A stretch of 64,000 nucleotides of DNA from Breoghania sp037026715 (GTDB lineage: Bacteria > Pseudomonadota > Alphaproteobacteria > Rhizobiales > Stappiaceae), in NCBI RefSeq assembly GCF_037026715.1, contig NZ_JBANCG010000011.1, forward strand, positions 72,621 through 136,620, given 5' to 3'. Numbering within the stretch: the stretch's first letter is position 1; each line of letters starts with the position of its first letter. This document shows, piece after piece, positions 44,000 to 53,373 of the stretch. A program made the translations under genes and the position numbers. Under the pieces are notes generated by a model that searched no databases, was not told the origin of the DNA, and was given only the letters and a program-made list of their open reading frames with translations.

Positions 44000-44449
44000 C
44001 TAATTCGACGGAGGTGGGCCCACCATAGACCCCGCTTTTGGGCTGTCGTGTGAAAAATTCCGCGTCATAAGGCCGCGCGTCCACATCTCCATTGTCGTGT
44101 TCGCGACCGGCATCGGAGTCTCCAGAAAACTCACCACAAACCGGTCACCGACATCCGCGATCCCGATCGAGCGCGGCCTGAGCGCCAGTATCTCCGGCTG
44201 GGGAATTGCAACTCCAAAGCACACCACGACGTTCACCGCGCCGACGATCTCCGGCGCGATCTCTCCGTCGGCGAGTCCTTTCGTGTGAGCATAGTGATCG
44301 AAGACGCCGATGAGGCGCGCGACCGGATGCGCCTCGACCAGCCTCACGAAGTAGGCGACGACATCATCGAGGGTCGGAAAGCCGCAATCGGACTTGTCGA
44401 CCTTCGCGATAAAGACGGGAAATCTCTCGTGGATGATGATCTGGTGCAT
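44000..44449 (-). CDS. Conserved hypothetical protein (DUF6858-like)
   Basis: 149 residues from the ATG at 44449 (MHQIIIHERFPVFIAKVDKS). Conserved-looking blocks are AHPVARLIGVFDHYAHTKGL, EIAPEIVGAVNVVVCFG and RPRSIGIADVGDRFVVSFLE. I associate this with DUF6858, from memory. No signal peptide or membrane segment. It lies 110 bp upstream of cydA on the same strand. The function is unknown. The frame upstream of 44449 has no coding character. Confidence 0.7.
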   Translation of the reverse strand: MHQIIIHERFPVFIAKVDKSDCGFPTLDDVVAYFVRLVEAHPVARLIGVFDHYAHTKGLADGEIAPEIVGAVNVVVCFGVAIPQPEILALRPRSIGIADVGDRFVVSFLETPMPVANTTMEMWTRGLMTRNFSHDSPKAGSMVGPPPSN

Positions 44450-44681
44450 CGGGCATCCGTGAGCCGGATCGGACAGGGTGGGACGCAGCCCGCCCGCGCC
44501 GTCACGATGGCCCGTTGGAGAGATTTCGGACTTCGTGCTCACTCCCGGTGGCGCAGGCGGAGCGTGCCTTTCTTCTCGCGCCAAACTGACGTTGTGTCAT
44601 TGCGCATCCGCAATGGCTTGCGCGCGCAAGAGAATGATAACGCAGCGATCGCCTGAAGGCGCCCCGGCACTTTCCACCGTC

Positions 44682-44768
44682 ATTGCCCGGCGAAGTCCGG
44701 GCAATCCATCATGGCAGCAGCAAATGGTGGGCCCAGATGGATCCCCCGGACTTCGCCGGGGGATGACA
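44682..44768. repeat. Imperfect inverted repeat (dispersed palindromic element)
   Basis: GTCATTGCCCGGCGAAGTCC...GGGCAATCCAT on the left faces ATGGAT...CCCCCGGACTTCGCCGGGGGATGAC on the right. The CCGGACTTCGCCGGG core is a very common alphaproteobacterial intergenic repeat. It sits between the universal stress protein gene and the DUF6858-like gene. Confidence 0.7.
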
Positions 44769-44799
44769 ACGGGGAGACTGCAGAGCCCCGCCCCCGCCC

Positions 44800-45654
44800 C
44801 TACCGGAACAGCAACACCGGCACCTTGCAGGAGCGCATCATCTCCGTCGTGGTGGAGCCGATGATCAGCGTGCGGATGCGCGAGTGGCCGTAGGCGCCCA
44901 TGATGAGGAGGTCGAAGCCCTCGCGCTCGCCCTTCTCCGCGATCACCGTTTCCGGCTGGCCGGCGCGGATCTCGGCGTCGGCCTCAAGCCCGCCGGCCCT
45001 CAGCATCGCCAGGGCGTCGTCGACCTTGCGCCGCGCCTCCGGCGTCTCGGAGCCCACCATCAGTAGGCTGATCTTCAGGCCCTGAAACAGCGGATCGCGC
45101 GAGACGTGATCCACCGCCTTCAACGCCGAGGGCCCACCGTCAAAGGCGATCAATACGCTCTCGATTGGCTTGAAGGCACGGGCGGCCACCAGCAGCGGGC
45201 GATGAACCGAGCGGGCGATCCGCTCCAGGTTGGAACCCAGGTGCAGCTTGGCGAAATCCGCAGCCTCGCCGCGCTTTCCCACCGCCACGAGCGCGGCCGC
45301 GCCCTCCAGTTCGTTCACCGTCTCCACAATGTCGCCGTGGCGCAGCAGCGTGGTGACGTTCTCCGCGCCCGCTGCCTGCACGATGGCCTTCGCGTCCTCC
45401 AGGATCGCCCGGCCGCGCTGGCGCGCGAGCTTCGCCCGCTGCTCGTCCAGCTCGCTCAGCTCCTTCAGCAGCGCAGTGCGCGCGCCCAGCACCAGATTGC
45501 CGCTCAGATCCGTCGGCGCCGGTGCTTCCCGGCGGTCCAGCACGTGCAGCAGCGTGATCGCCGCGCCCGTGCGCGAAGCCACCCAGGCCGCGTGCTCGCA
45601 CACGCTCCGGGCATAAAGCGAGCCGTCGACCAGAACGATGATCCCGTCAGCCAT
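44800..45654 (-). CDS. Tandem-domain universal stress protein
   Basis: 284 residues with two UspA domains. The second holds the ATP-binding pattern GAYGHSRIRTLIIGSTT; the first has the degenerate form VGKRGEAADFAKLHLGSN. Start at 45654 (MADGIIVLVDGSLYARS) with GGGAA upstream. Probably in one unit with the SulP transporter that ends 48 bp upstream. Usp domains often regulate transport or stress survival under low oxygen. Confidence 0.88.
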   Translation of the reverse strand: MADGIIVLVDGSLYARSVCEHAAWVASRTGAAITLLHVLDRREAPAPTDLSGNLVLGARTALLKELSELDEQRAKLARQRGRAILEDAKAIVQAAGAENVTTLLRHGDIVETVNELEGAAALVAVGKRGEAADFAKLHLGSNLERIARSVHRPLLVAARAFKPIESVLIAFDGGPSALKAVDHVSRDPLFQGLKISLLMVGSETPEARRKVDDALAMLRAGGLEADAEIRAGQPETVIAEKGEREGFDLLIMGAYGHSRIRTLIIGSTTTEMMRSCKVPVLLFR

Positions 45655-45702
45655 GGCGTTTCCCGTTCCCTCTTCGTCTTGCATTGCGGACCCTGAGCGC
45701 AC

Positions 45703-47187
45703 TCAGTGGCCCATCAGCTTTTCCAGCGCACCCGGCTTGTCGTGGATTGCCAGCCTGTCGACGATCGTCTCGCTCGCCTCGTTGAGGCCGCGGATCTCGA
45801 CCTCCGCTCCCTCGCGACGGAACTTGAGCACGACCATGTCAAGCGCCGCAACCGACGAGATGTCCCAGATATGCGCATGGGCGACATCGATCACCACGCG
45901 CTCCAGCACCTCCTTGAAGTCGAAGGCGGCGCCGAAATCCTCCACGGAAGCGAAGAACAGCTGGCCCTGCACCTCGTAGGTGCGCTCCAGTCCGTCTTCC
46001 GACAGCGTCGAGGAGACGCGGAAGATCTGCGCGATCTTGGCGGAGAAGAAGATGCCGGACAACAGCACGCCCGCCAGCACGCCGATGGCGAGATTGTGGG
46101 TCGCGACCACGCAGGCCACCGTCACCAGCATGACGGCGGAGGACGAGCGCGGATGGTCCTTCAGGTTCCGGATGGAGGACCACGAGAACGTACCGACCGA
46201 CACCATGATCATGATCGCTACCAGCGCCGCCATCGGGATCTGGCGCACCCAGTCGCCGAGGATCACGATCATGAACAAGAGGAAGATGCCGGCGCAGAAG
46301 GTCGAAAGCCGTCCGCGCCCGCCCGACTTCACGTTGATCATCGACTGGCCGATCATCGCACAACCCGCCATGCCGCCGATGAAGCCGGTGGCGATGTTGC
46401 CGCAGCCCTGACCGATGCATTCGCGATTCTTGTCAGACGGCGTGTCGGTCAGATCGTCGATGATCGAGGCGGTCATCAGCGATTCCAGCAGCCCCACCGC
46501 CGCCACACCCGCAGAATAGGGCAGGATGATCTGCAACGTTTCCAGATTGAAGGGAATGTCCGGGATCAGGAAGACGGGAAAGGTGGAGGGCAACTCGCCC
46601 ATGTCGCCCACGGTGCGCAGGTCGAGGCCCATCGCGATGGAGATCGTGGTCAGCACGAGGATGCAGATGAGCGGCGACGGCACGGCCTTCGTGACATAGG
46701 GAAACAGATAGATGATCGCCAGCCCCGCCGCGACGAACACATATGTCAGCGGCGGCACGTCGATGAGTTCGGGCAGCTGCGCCATGAAGATCAGGATGGC
46801 GAGCGCGTTGACGAAGCCGGTCATCACCGAGCGCGAGACGAAGCGCATTGCCCGGCCGAGCTTCAACACCCCCGCCCCCACCTGCAGCACGCCGGCCAGA
46901 ATCGAGGCCGCCATCAGGTATTGCAGCCCGTGATCGCGCACAAGCGTCACCATCAGCACGGCAGTCGCGGCGGTGGCGGCCGAAATCATGCCCGGCCGCC
47001 CGCCGGTGATCGCCACGACAACCGCGATGCAGAAGGACGCATAGAGCCCGACCTTGGGATCGACGCCCGCGATGATGGAAAAGGCGATGGCCTCGGGGAT
47101 CAGCGCAAGCGCGACGACGAGGCCCGCGAGCACATCGCCGCGGACGTTGCCGAACCATTGCTGGCGGTAGAGCGTGAGGGCGTTCAT
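45703..47187 (-). CDS. SulP-family anion transporter
   Basis: 494 residues from the ATG at 47187 (MNALTLYRQQWFGNVRGDVLAGLVVALALIPEA, here described in part), preceded by GGAAG. About ten to twelve membrane segments with TAATAVLMVTLV and GGMAGCAMIGQSMINVKSGGRGRLST, then a C-terminal STAS domain (ERVVIDVAHAHIWDISSVAALD). It transports sulfate, bicarbonate or a similar anion. The longer frame upstream is the leader, a copy of which occurs again at 48301-48415. Confidence 0.9.
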   Translation of the reverse strand: MNALTLYRQQWFGNVRGDVLAGLVVALALIPEAIAFSIIAGVDPKVGLYASFCIAVVVAITGGRPGMISAATAATAVLMVTLVRDHGLQYLMAASILAGVLQVGAGVLKLGRAMRFVSRSVMTGFVNALAILIFMAQLPELIDVPPLTYVFVAAGLAIIYLFPYVTKAVPSPLICILVLTTISIAMGLDLRTVGDMGELPSTFPVFLIPDIPFNLETLQIILPYSAGVAAVGLLESLMTASIIDDLTDTPSDKNRECIGQGCGNIATGFIGGMAGCAMIGQSMINVKSGGRGRLSTFCAGIFLLFMIVILGDWVRQIPMAALVAIMIMVSVGTFSWSSIRNLKDHPRSSSAVMLVTVACVVATHNLAIGVLAGVLLSGIFFSAKIAQIFRVSSTLSEDGLERTYEVQGQLFFASVEDFGAAFDFKEVLERVVIDVAHAHIWDISSVAALDMVVLKFRREGAEVEIRGLNEASETIVDRLAIHDKPGALEKLMGH

Positions 47188-47489
47188 GAGGCTTCCGAGG
47201 AACTTCTGCTGGAATTGCGAGGGCGGGCCTTGAGCCGAAAGGCAGGCACGAGAGGGCCGGGCCCTCACCCGATGAAAAACGGCCCGCGCCGATACGCGAG
47301 CCGTTGATGCGCCCCAAGTTGCAGGATTCAGGCCAAAGATCAATTGAAAAGAGCGGCAAACGGCCGCGCCGTGCGACAGAAAACTGGCATTCTCCCGCAC
47401 TGCAAACGCCGTTCCGAAACGCGAACTCTGCTCATGCAGCGCGACTGCCGTCAGCGCGACATCGCAATGCCCGCCAAAGCACAAATCGC
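47188..47489. other. Intergenic region between SulP and glutathione transferase genes
   Basis: 302 bp with no supported gene. The left 65 bp belong to the duplicated leader of the SulP gene. The rest should hold its promoter; no clear dyad or hexamers stand out. Confidence 0.4.
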
Positions 47490-48128
47490 TTAAGCGCGCA
47501 GATCCTCATACGAGACCATGACGTGATCCCGATAGGCGGGACGTTCCGTCAGACGGGCATAATAGCTCTCTAGGTTTGGCAGCGGCTTGCGCTCGATGTC
47601 GATATCGAAATAGCGGTAAAGCACGTGGCCGAACTGGATGTCGGCGAGCGTGAAATCGTCTCCGGCAAGAAAGCCGTGGATCCCGAGCCGGGCCTCCGCG
47701 ATATCGAGCTTGCGTTCCAGAGCGTCAAGACCGGCGCGGATCCTGACCGGATCGCGTTGCTGCGCCGGAGTGCGCACGACCTGCCAGAAAACCGGAGCGG
47801 TGAAACCAAGCGCGATGTTGATCTTCGACCATTCCGCCCAGCGATCCACCTCGGTGCGCGCCAGAAGCTCCTCGGGCCAGAACGGGGCTGAGCCATAGGC
47901 GCCCGCCAGATATCGCAGAATGCATCCGCTTTCCCAAAGCGGCGGATTGGTGCCGTCCTGAAGCACAGGCACCGTCCGGTTCGGATTGAGAGCGAAAAAC
48001 GCGTCCGTGTCGGTACCGCCGAATTTGTGGCCGACATCGTGGCGGACGTAATCGAGCCCGAGTTCGGCGATACACCACATTACCGCCTGAACATTGGAAG
48101 AGGTCTTGCGGCCCCAGACTGTCAACAT
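47490..48128 (-). CDS. Glutathione S-transferase family protein
   Basis: 212 residues. Thioredoxin-like N-terminal domain (MLTVWGRKTSSNVQAVMWCIAELGL, with Ser in the glutathione-activating position and NRTVPVLQDG for the cis-proline) and helical C-terminal domain with FLAGDDFTLADIQFG. Beta/Yfc-like class. It is bracketed by the two direct copies of the SulP leader. Confidence 0.9.
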   Translation of the reverse strand: MLTVWGRKTSSNVQAVMWCIAELGLDYVRHDVGHKFGGTDTDAFFALNPNRTVPVLQDGTNPPLWESGCILRYLAGAYGSAPFWPEELLARTEVDRWAEWSKINIALGFTAPVFWQVVRTPAQQRDPVRIRAGLDALERKLDIAEARLGIHGFLAGDDFTLADIQFGHVLYRYFDIDIERKPLPNLESYYARLTERPAYRDHVMVSYEDLRA

Positions 48129-48300
48129 GGCCCACTCTTTCGCAAATTAAATCCCGGCACCGCGTCTACCACCCTCGCGCCGGCCGAACAATCGCGCGCG
48201 ACAAGAGGGCCATCCGAAAGCGATCTCGACGCGCAAACGAAGCGCCACCCCGCAGCGACGACCATGTTGAATCTCCCCGGACGGATGCCATCCGCTCTGT

Positions 48301-48415
48301 GCCGCGAACGTTGCCGAACCGTTGCTGGCGGCAGAGCGCGAGGGCATCCATGAGCGTTCCGACGGACTTCTTCGGGAATTTCGATGGGCGGGCCTGGAGC
48401 CGAAAGGCAGGCACG
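48301..48415 (-). pseudogene. Duplicated 5' fragment of the SulP transporter gene
   Basis: The segment repeats, with substitutions, the leader and first codons of the SulP gene (47137-47251), including the shared GAGCCGAAAGGCAGGCACG block (with GGGCGGGCC nearby). The translation MDALALCRQQRFGNVRG parallels MNALTLYRQQWFGNVRG before homology stops. Both copies have the same orientation, with the GST gene between them. It is a relic of a partial duplication, not a working gene. Confidence 0.75.
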
Positions 48416-48455
48416 TCAGCCCTTTCCCCGCGCGCGAAGTCCGCGATCCCCGCCC

Positions 48456-49414
48456 TTACGGCAACAGAACGACGCTCCCGGTCAGGCGCCCCGCCTCCAG
48501 ATCGCTCTGCGCCCGGGCCGCCTCCGCAAGCGGGTATGTCCCGGCAAGATCGGTCACGATGCCCGCCCTGAACGCCTCGATGACCGCAGCGCTGGCCGCG
48601 CGGTAGCGCTGCGGATCGGACGCATAGGCCATGACGCTCGGCTTCGCCAGACAGGCGTTTCCCAATTCGTCAATGGCGACCGGCGGCACGCCCCCTGCAA
48701 CCCAGCCGATACTGGCGACCATCCCGAACGGGCGAACGCATTTGAGCGACTTTCGCAGCATGTCGCCGCCAATACCGTCGATGACGAAATCGACGCCCTC
48801 CCCCCCGGTGAGACGCGCCACCTCCGCAACGATATCCGCATCCCGCCCGACGATGACATGATCGGCGCCGTTCGCAATGGCCGTTGCCGCCTTCGCCTCG
48901 GAGCTCGCCGTTCCGATCACCTGCGCCTCCATCCGCTTCGCCCAGCGCGTCAGCACGATGCCGAGCCGGCCGCCGCCGCATGGACAAGCAGCCGCGACGC
49001 GGATCCGACCGGAAAGCTCACGCTCAGCAGCATATGCGCCGTCAGTCCACGCAGCATCGAAGATGCCGCGGTCTCGAACGAGACGTCGTCCGGCAAAGGC
49101 ACCACGCGCCACGCCGGCAGCAGCCGGGTTGCAGCGTAACCGCCCGGCGCGCCCGCATAAGCGACCCGATCGCCGACCCGCACGGTTCTGACATTAGCCC
49201 CCACCGCTTCCACGATTCCCGCCCCTTCCACACCCGGAACCCGCGGATCAGGCAACGGATAAAGCCCGCGCCGATGGTAGATGTCGATGAAGCTCACGCC
49301 GACAGCATGCTGGCGCAGACGGATCTCGTCAGGCCCGGGTAACGGCAGGCTCGTCTCAAAGGCCTTGAGCACGTCTGCGTCACCCGTTGCCGTCATGCGA
49401 ATTTCGATGGTCAT
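48456..49414 (-). pseudogene. Quinone oxidoreductase (zinc-free MDR family), frameshifted
   Basis: Two frames together give one NADPH:quinone reductase of about 320 residues. The first part (from the ATG at 49414, MTIEIRMTATG) runs to LLVHAAA; the second continues GRLGIVLTRWAKRMEAQVIGT to the normal end VVLLP. The break lies in a GCG run at 48965-48979, where the reading needs one base more. The rest is well conserved, so either a recent mutation or a sequencing error is possible. Divergent from a LysR gene with about 95 bp between. Confidence 0.75.
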
Positions 49415-49508
49415 GATCTCAGTCTCCATGTGGGAGACAGAGATTGGCACCGGAGCGCTTGTGAGAATATTCCCTTTATTTCCCCATTTAATGTGAGATT
49501 ATTGACAG

Positions 49509-50369
49509 ATGGATTGGGAAAATCTCCGCCACTTTTCCGCGTTCGCGCGCTGGGGCAGCCTGGCGGCGGCGGCGCGCGCGCTTGGCGTTGAACACGCGAC
49601 CGTCGCGCGCCGTATCGCAGCACTGGAGGCGCATCTCGACCTCCGGCTCGTCGACCGGCGCGGCCGGCGGCTGACACTTACGCCTGACGGGGAACGGATC
49701 GCGGCGACGGCAGGGCTGATCGAGGCCGAGGTTCAGGCCGTTGAGCGGACGGCGGCGGGAGCGCGCGCGACGCTGAGCGGCGAAGTCGTGATCAGCGCCC
49801 CGCCTTCCTATGCCGCAACCCGGCTTGTCGCACCGCTTGCGGCCCTGCGCAAGCGTCACCCGGCTCTCTCGGTCCGCCTCATCGGCGAAAGCCGCAGCGC
49901 GGCCCTTGAGCGCCGCGAGGCGGATATAGCTATCCGCCTCAGCCGTTCGCAGGAAGGCGAACTGACGATTATGAAGCTTGGCGTGATGACCTTCTACGCC
50001 TACGCAAATCCGGATTATCTCAATGCTACGCCGGACGCGGAACGCAGCTTCATCGGCTATGACGATGGCCTGATGGAACAAGCGCCACAACAGGTGCGAC
50101 TGCGTGAGATCGCGAATGGCCGACCGATCGCCTTCACGGCAAGCACGGCCGAAATCCAGCTTGCCGCTGCTCAGGCGGGTGCCGGCATCGCCGTTCTGCC
50201 TGATTTCATGGTGCAGGACGATCCCACCCTTGTGGCAATGGAAGCCTACGGCGCGATCGTCCGACGCGACATCTGGCTCGCTATCCATTCCGACATGAAG
50301 TCTGTTCCGCGCATCCGCGCGACAATAGAGATCCTTCGGCACGGCCTGCGTAACACCAGCGGAGACTGA
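49509..50369 (+). CDS. LysR-family regulator, divergent from the quinone oxidoreductase
   Basis: 286 residues. N-terminal helix-turn-helix MDWENLRHFSAFARWGSLAAAARALGVEHATVARRIAALE (residues 1-39, cited in part), then a substrate-binding domain. The ATG is within 10 bp of the divergent promoter region. It probably regulates the neighbouring oxidoreductase. Confidence 0.85.
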   Translation: MDWENLRHFSAFARWGSLAAAARALGVEHATVARRIAALEAHLDLRLVDRRGRRLTLTPDGERIAATAGLIEAEVQAVERTAAGARATLSGEVVISAPPSYAATRLVAPLAALRKRHPALSVRLIGESRSAALERREADIAIRLSRSQEGELTIMKLGVMTFYAYANPDYLNATPDAERSFIGYDDGLMEQAPQQVRLREIANGRPIAFTASTAEIQLAAAQAGAGIAVLPDFMVQDDPTLVAMEAYGAIVRRDIWLAIHSDMKSVPRIRATIEILRHGLRNTSGD

Positions 50370-50568
50370 CAAGAGCAGTCTTATGCCGTCCATGGCAGGC
50401 GGTCGGACGACCGTTCCGGTGGGGTGCCGGTCGCAGGACCGGGATCAATCTGTCCCGCCAGAGAAATCTCTCGAACGCGCAGGGACGCGCTCCCGCGCCC
50501 AACGTTCACGCAAGTGACATGACAAAGGCCTAGCTGTGTCCGCGTTTCGAAATTTCATGGTGTGATCG

Positions 50569-51879
50569 ATGCTCAAAACTGCAATTCTCTCCGCCACCGG
50601 CCTTTTCGTCGTGATCGGAGCGGCCTCGGCCGCGGATGTCACGGCGCTCAAGCCCCCCGCTCTCCCGCTCGGGTCCGTGTCCTTTCCGAATGGCAAGTCG
50701 ATCGATCTCTCGGTCGGCTTCGGCTCCGGCGCCTACCACCGGCCGGGCGATCCGGAAAACGTCTTCTACACGATCACTGATCGCGGGCCGAACATCGATT
50801 GCAAGGGCGACGCAAAGAAGCTCATCGGCCTCGACGAAAAAGCCATGTGCGACGGCAATCTCGACGGCAAGGTCTTCCCGCAGCCCGGCTTCACGCCGAC
50901 CATCTATCAGATGACGATCGGCGATGACGGTGCGGTCAGCGTCACCGAAACGACCCCGCTGCGCGGCCAGGACGGCAAGCTGCTGAGCGGCCTGCCCAAT
51001 CCGCTGACCGGAACGACGACCGAAGCCGGCTATTCTCCGGAGGGCAAGAAGATCACGTCCACGCCCAACGGCTTCGATTCCGAGGCGATTGCGCGTCTCG
51101 CCGATGGCAGCTACTGGATCGGTGAGGAATACGGCGTGTCGATCGCCCATGTGGCCGCCGACGGCAAGGTGCTGGAACGTCTCGTGCCGGCCGGGCTGGA
51201 GAGCGACTACGCCGGGGCCGACTATCCCGTGAAAGGCGCGTTGCCCGCCATCTTGATGAAGCGCAAGCTCAACCGCGGCATCGAGGGCCTGTCGGCCTCG
51301 CCGGACGGCTCGACGCTGTACTTCTCGATCCAGAGCCCGCTCGCCAATCCCGACAACGCGGCTTACAAGAAATCGCGGACCGTGCGAATCTTCAAGTTCG
51401 ATCCGAAGAGCGAGAAGGTTCTGGGCGAATACGCCTATCCGCTCGACGAGCCCGCGACGTTCAAGGCGGACAGCGCCAAGAAGACGCCCAAGCAGAGTTC
51501 GGTGAAGGTGTCGGAACTGACGGCCCTTGGCCACGATCAGCTGCTGGTTCTCGAACGCATCTCCAGGACCACGAAGCTCTACAAGGTCGACCTTGCCGCC
51601 GCCAATCCCGTGCCGACCACGTTCGACGATGCGGCGCTGAGCCCCAGCCTGGAGCAGCTGGCGCCGAAAGATCTCGCCGCCGCCGGCGTCGCCGTTCTTT
51701 CCAAGACGCTGGTGCTCGACAGCGACGATCTCCCCGGCATGCCGGAAAAGATCGAGGGTGTCGCCGTAATGGATCCGAGCACGCTGATCCTGACAACCGA
51801 CAACGATTTCGGCATCGCCGGCGCCGACAGCGCCATCGTCAAGGTGCATCTCGACAAGCCGCTCGCCGCGGTGAACTGA
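50569..51879 (+). CDS. Secreted esterase-like activity of phytase family protein
   Basis: 436 residues with a Sec signal peptide (MLKTAILSATGLFVVIGAASA). Beta-propeller-type domain with DRGPNIDC, NGFDSEAIARLADGSYWIGEEYG, NRGIEGLSASPDGSTLYF and EGVAVMDPSTLILTTDNDFG, the pattern of the phytase-like esterase domain. Probably hydrolyses phosphoesters or esters in the periplasm. It is monocistronic and closed by a strong terminator. Confidence 0.82.
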   Translation: MLKTAILSATGLFVVIGAASAADVTALKPPALPLGSVSFPNGKSIDLSVGFGSGAYHRPGDPENVFYTITDRGPNIDCKGDAKKLIGLDEKAMCDGNLDGKVFPQPGFTPTIYQMTIGDDGAVSVTETTPLRGQDGKLLSGLPNPLTGTTTEAGYSPEGKKITSTPNGFDSEAIARLADGSYWIGEEYGVSIAHVAADGKVLERLVPAGLESDYAGADYPVKGALPAILMKRKLNRGIEGLSASPDGSTLYFSIQSPLANPDNAAYKKSRTVRIFKFDPKSEKVLGEYAYPLDEPATFKADSAKKTPKQSSVKVSELTALGHDQLLVLERISRTTKLYKVDLAAANPVPTTFDDAALSPSLEQLAPKDLAAAGVAVLSKTLVLDSDDLPGMPEKIEGVAVMDPSTLILTTDNDFGIAGADSAIVKVHLDKPLAAVN

Positions 51880-51907
51880 GAACGGGGTCGAAGTCGCCCA
51901 AAAACAG

Positions 51908-51936
51908 AAGGCCGGCGTCGAACGCCGGCCTTTTTT
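51908..51936 (+). terminator. Rho-independent terminator
   Basis: AAGGCCGGCGT (51908-51918) pairs perfectly with ACGCCGGCCTT (51922-51932) over a CGA loop, running into a T-tract. An 11-bp stem plus U-run just after the phytase-like gene. Confidence 0.93.
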
Positions 51937-52086
51937 ATTGCAGACCGATCGATCGTCTCCGTCGCGCGGTGGCAACACGGAAGACGGCCTAGCGGCCCCT
52001 CTGAGGCCGGAGGGGAAACCGCAAGGCGGCGGATACCGGAGGCTTGCCGCTGTCTCTGGAGGCTCGCCTGAACCGGTTTCGGGTCC

Positions 52087-52830
52087 TTACCAGGGCTGCC
52101 TTGCCGGCCCCACGGTGAACTCGTTGACCGTGGTGTCTTCCGGCATGTCGAGCGCGAAAGCGACCACTTCGGCGATCCGGTCCGGCGATATTCCGAAGTC
52201 GGCATAAAGATCCTTCATGCCTTCGGCCGTTTTCGTGTCGGTGATCGTCGTGAGAAGCTCGGTATTGATGGCCGCAGGGTAGATGGTGGCGGTCCGAATA
52301 TTCGTGCCTTCCATGGCCGATTCCATGCGCAGAACCTCCATGAAGTCCCGCACGAACCACTTGGTGCCGCCATAAACGGCGCTTCCGGGATAGGCCTTCA
52401 AGCCGGCAACCGAGGACGTCGCGAGGATGTGGCCGGATTTCTGGCTAAGAAAGGTCGGCATGACCGCGGCCACGCCATTGAGCACGCCCGTGATGTTGAC
52501 ATCCACCATCTTGTGCCATTCGTCGGTCTTCAGCGCGGAGACCGGGCTGCTCGGCATCAATCCGGCATTCAGGAAGATGGCATCGACGCGGCCGAACGTG
52601 TCCTTGGCGAGTTTGACGATCGCATCGTTTTCCGCCGGACTGGTCACATCCAGCACCTGATGGATGGCGTGGCCGCCAGCCTCGCCGATATCTTCGGCGA
52701 TCTCTTTGAGCCTGTCTTCGCGCCGCGCGCCAAGCACCACCTTCGCGCCCCTGTCGGCGAGCAGTCTTGCCGCCGCTTCTCCGATGCCGGAAGACGCGCC
52801 GGTAATAATGACGACTTTATCCTTGATCAT
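52087..52830 (-). CDS. Short-chain dehydrogenase/reductase
   Basis: 247 residues, classical SDR. The cofactor motif TGASSGIG (residues 10-17), NAG at about 89-91 and the catalytic Ser-Tyr-Lys in SSVAG...YGGTK are present. The arginine pair ARRED after beta-2 suits NADP. Located 27 bp downstream of a cupin gene and facing a LysR gene. Confidence 0.9.
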   Translation of the reverse strand: MIKDKVVIITGASSGIGEAAARLLADRGAKVVLGARREDRLKEIAEDIGEAGGHAIHQVLDVTSPAENDAIVKLAKDTFGRVDAIFLNAGLMPSSPVSALKTDEWHKMVDVNITGVLNGVAAVMPTFLSQKSGHILATSSVAGLKAYPGSAVYGGTKWFVRDFMEVLRMESAMEGTNIRTATIYPAAINTELLTTITDTKTAEGMKDLYADFGISPDRIAEVVAFALDMPEDTTVNEFTVGPARQPW

Positions 52831-52857
52831 GCTCGATACTCTTTTTGCTTGGTCCGT

Positions 52858-53262
52858 TCAGGCGGCGTATTGCTCGTCCGTCACCTTTTCCATCCAGTCG
52901 ACCGCCTTGCCGTTCTGGACTTCCTGAATGGCAGTGTGGGTCATGGCGGCATCCGGGGCGGCGCCGTGCCAGTGCTTTTCGCCCGGCGCGAACCAGACGA
53001 CGTCGCCGACCCTGATTTCCTCGATTGGTCCGCCCCAGCGCTGCACACGCCCGACACCGGCCGTAACGATCAGCGTTTGCCCGAGCGGGTGCGTGTGCCA
53101 AGCCGTACGCGCGCCCGGCTGAAACGCGACGCTCGCTCCCTGAACCCGTTCCTTGTCGACCGGGTTGAAGAGCATTTCGACCTCCACCGCCCCCGTGAAC
53201 CAGTCGGTCGGGCCGGGGCCGGTCGACCGGTTTTCGGCGCGAATGATTTCCATGTTGCTCAT
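52858..53262 (-). CDS. Cupin-domain protein
   Basis: 134 residues, a single cupin barrel. Metal-binding residues are in WHTHPLGQTLIVTAG and the second motif FAPGEKHWHGA. Related to small carboxymuconolactone-decarboxylase-associated cupins. Same strand as the SDR and divergent from the LysR gene at 53374, so likely one regulated unit. Confidence 0.87.
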   Translation of the reverse strand: MSNMEIIRAENRSTGPGPTDWFTGAVEVEMLFNPVDKERVQGASVAFQPGARTAWHTHPLGQTLIVTAGVGRVQRWGGPIEEIRVGDVVWFAPGEKHWHGAAPDAAMTHTAIQEVQNGKAVDWMEKVTDEQYAA

Positions 53263-53373
53263 CCTTTCCTCGGGTTTGTTGCCTTGGCTTCCTTGTCTGC
53301 TGGCAAGATAGGGAACGATGCGCTATTCGATTAGATGCGATAAATCGGATGTACTATTGAACAGGCTTCAATA

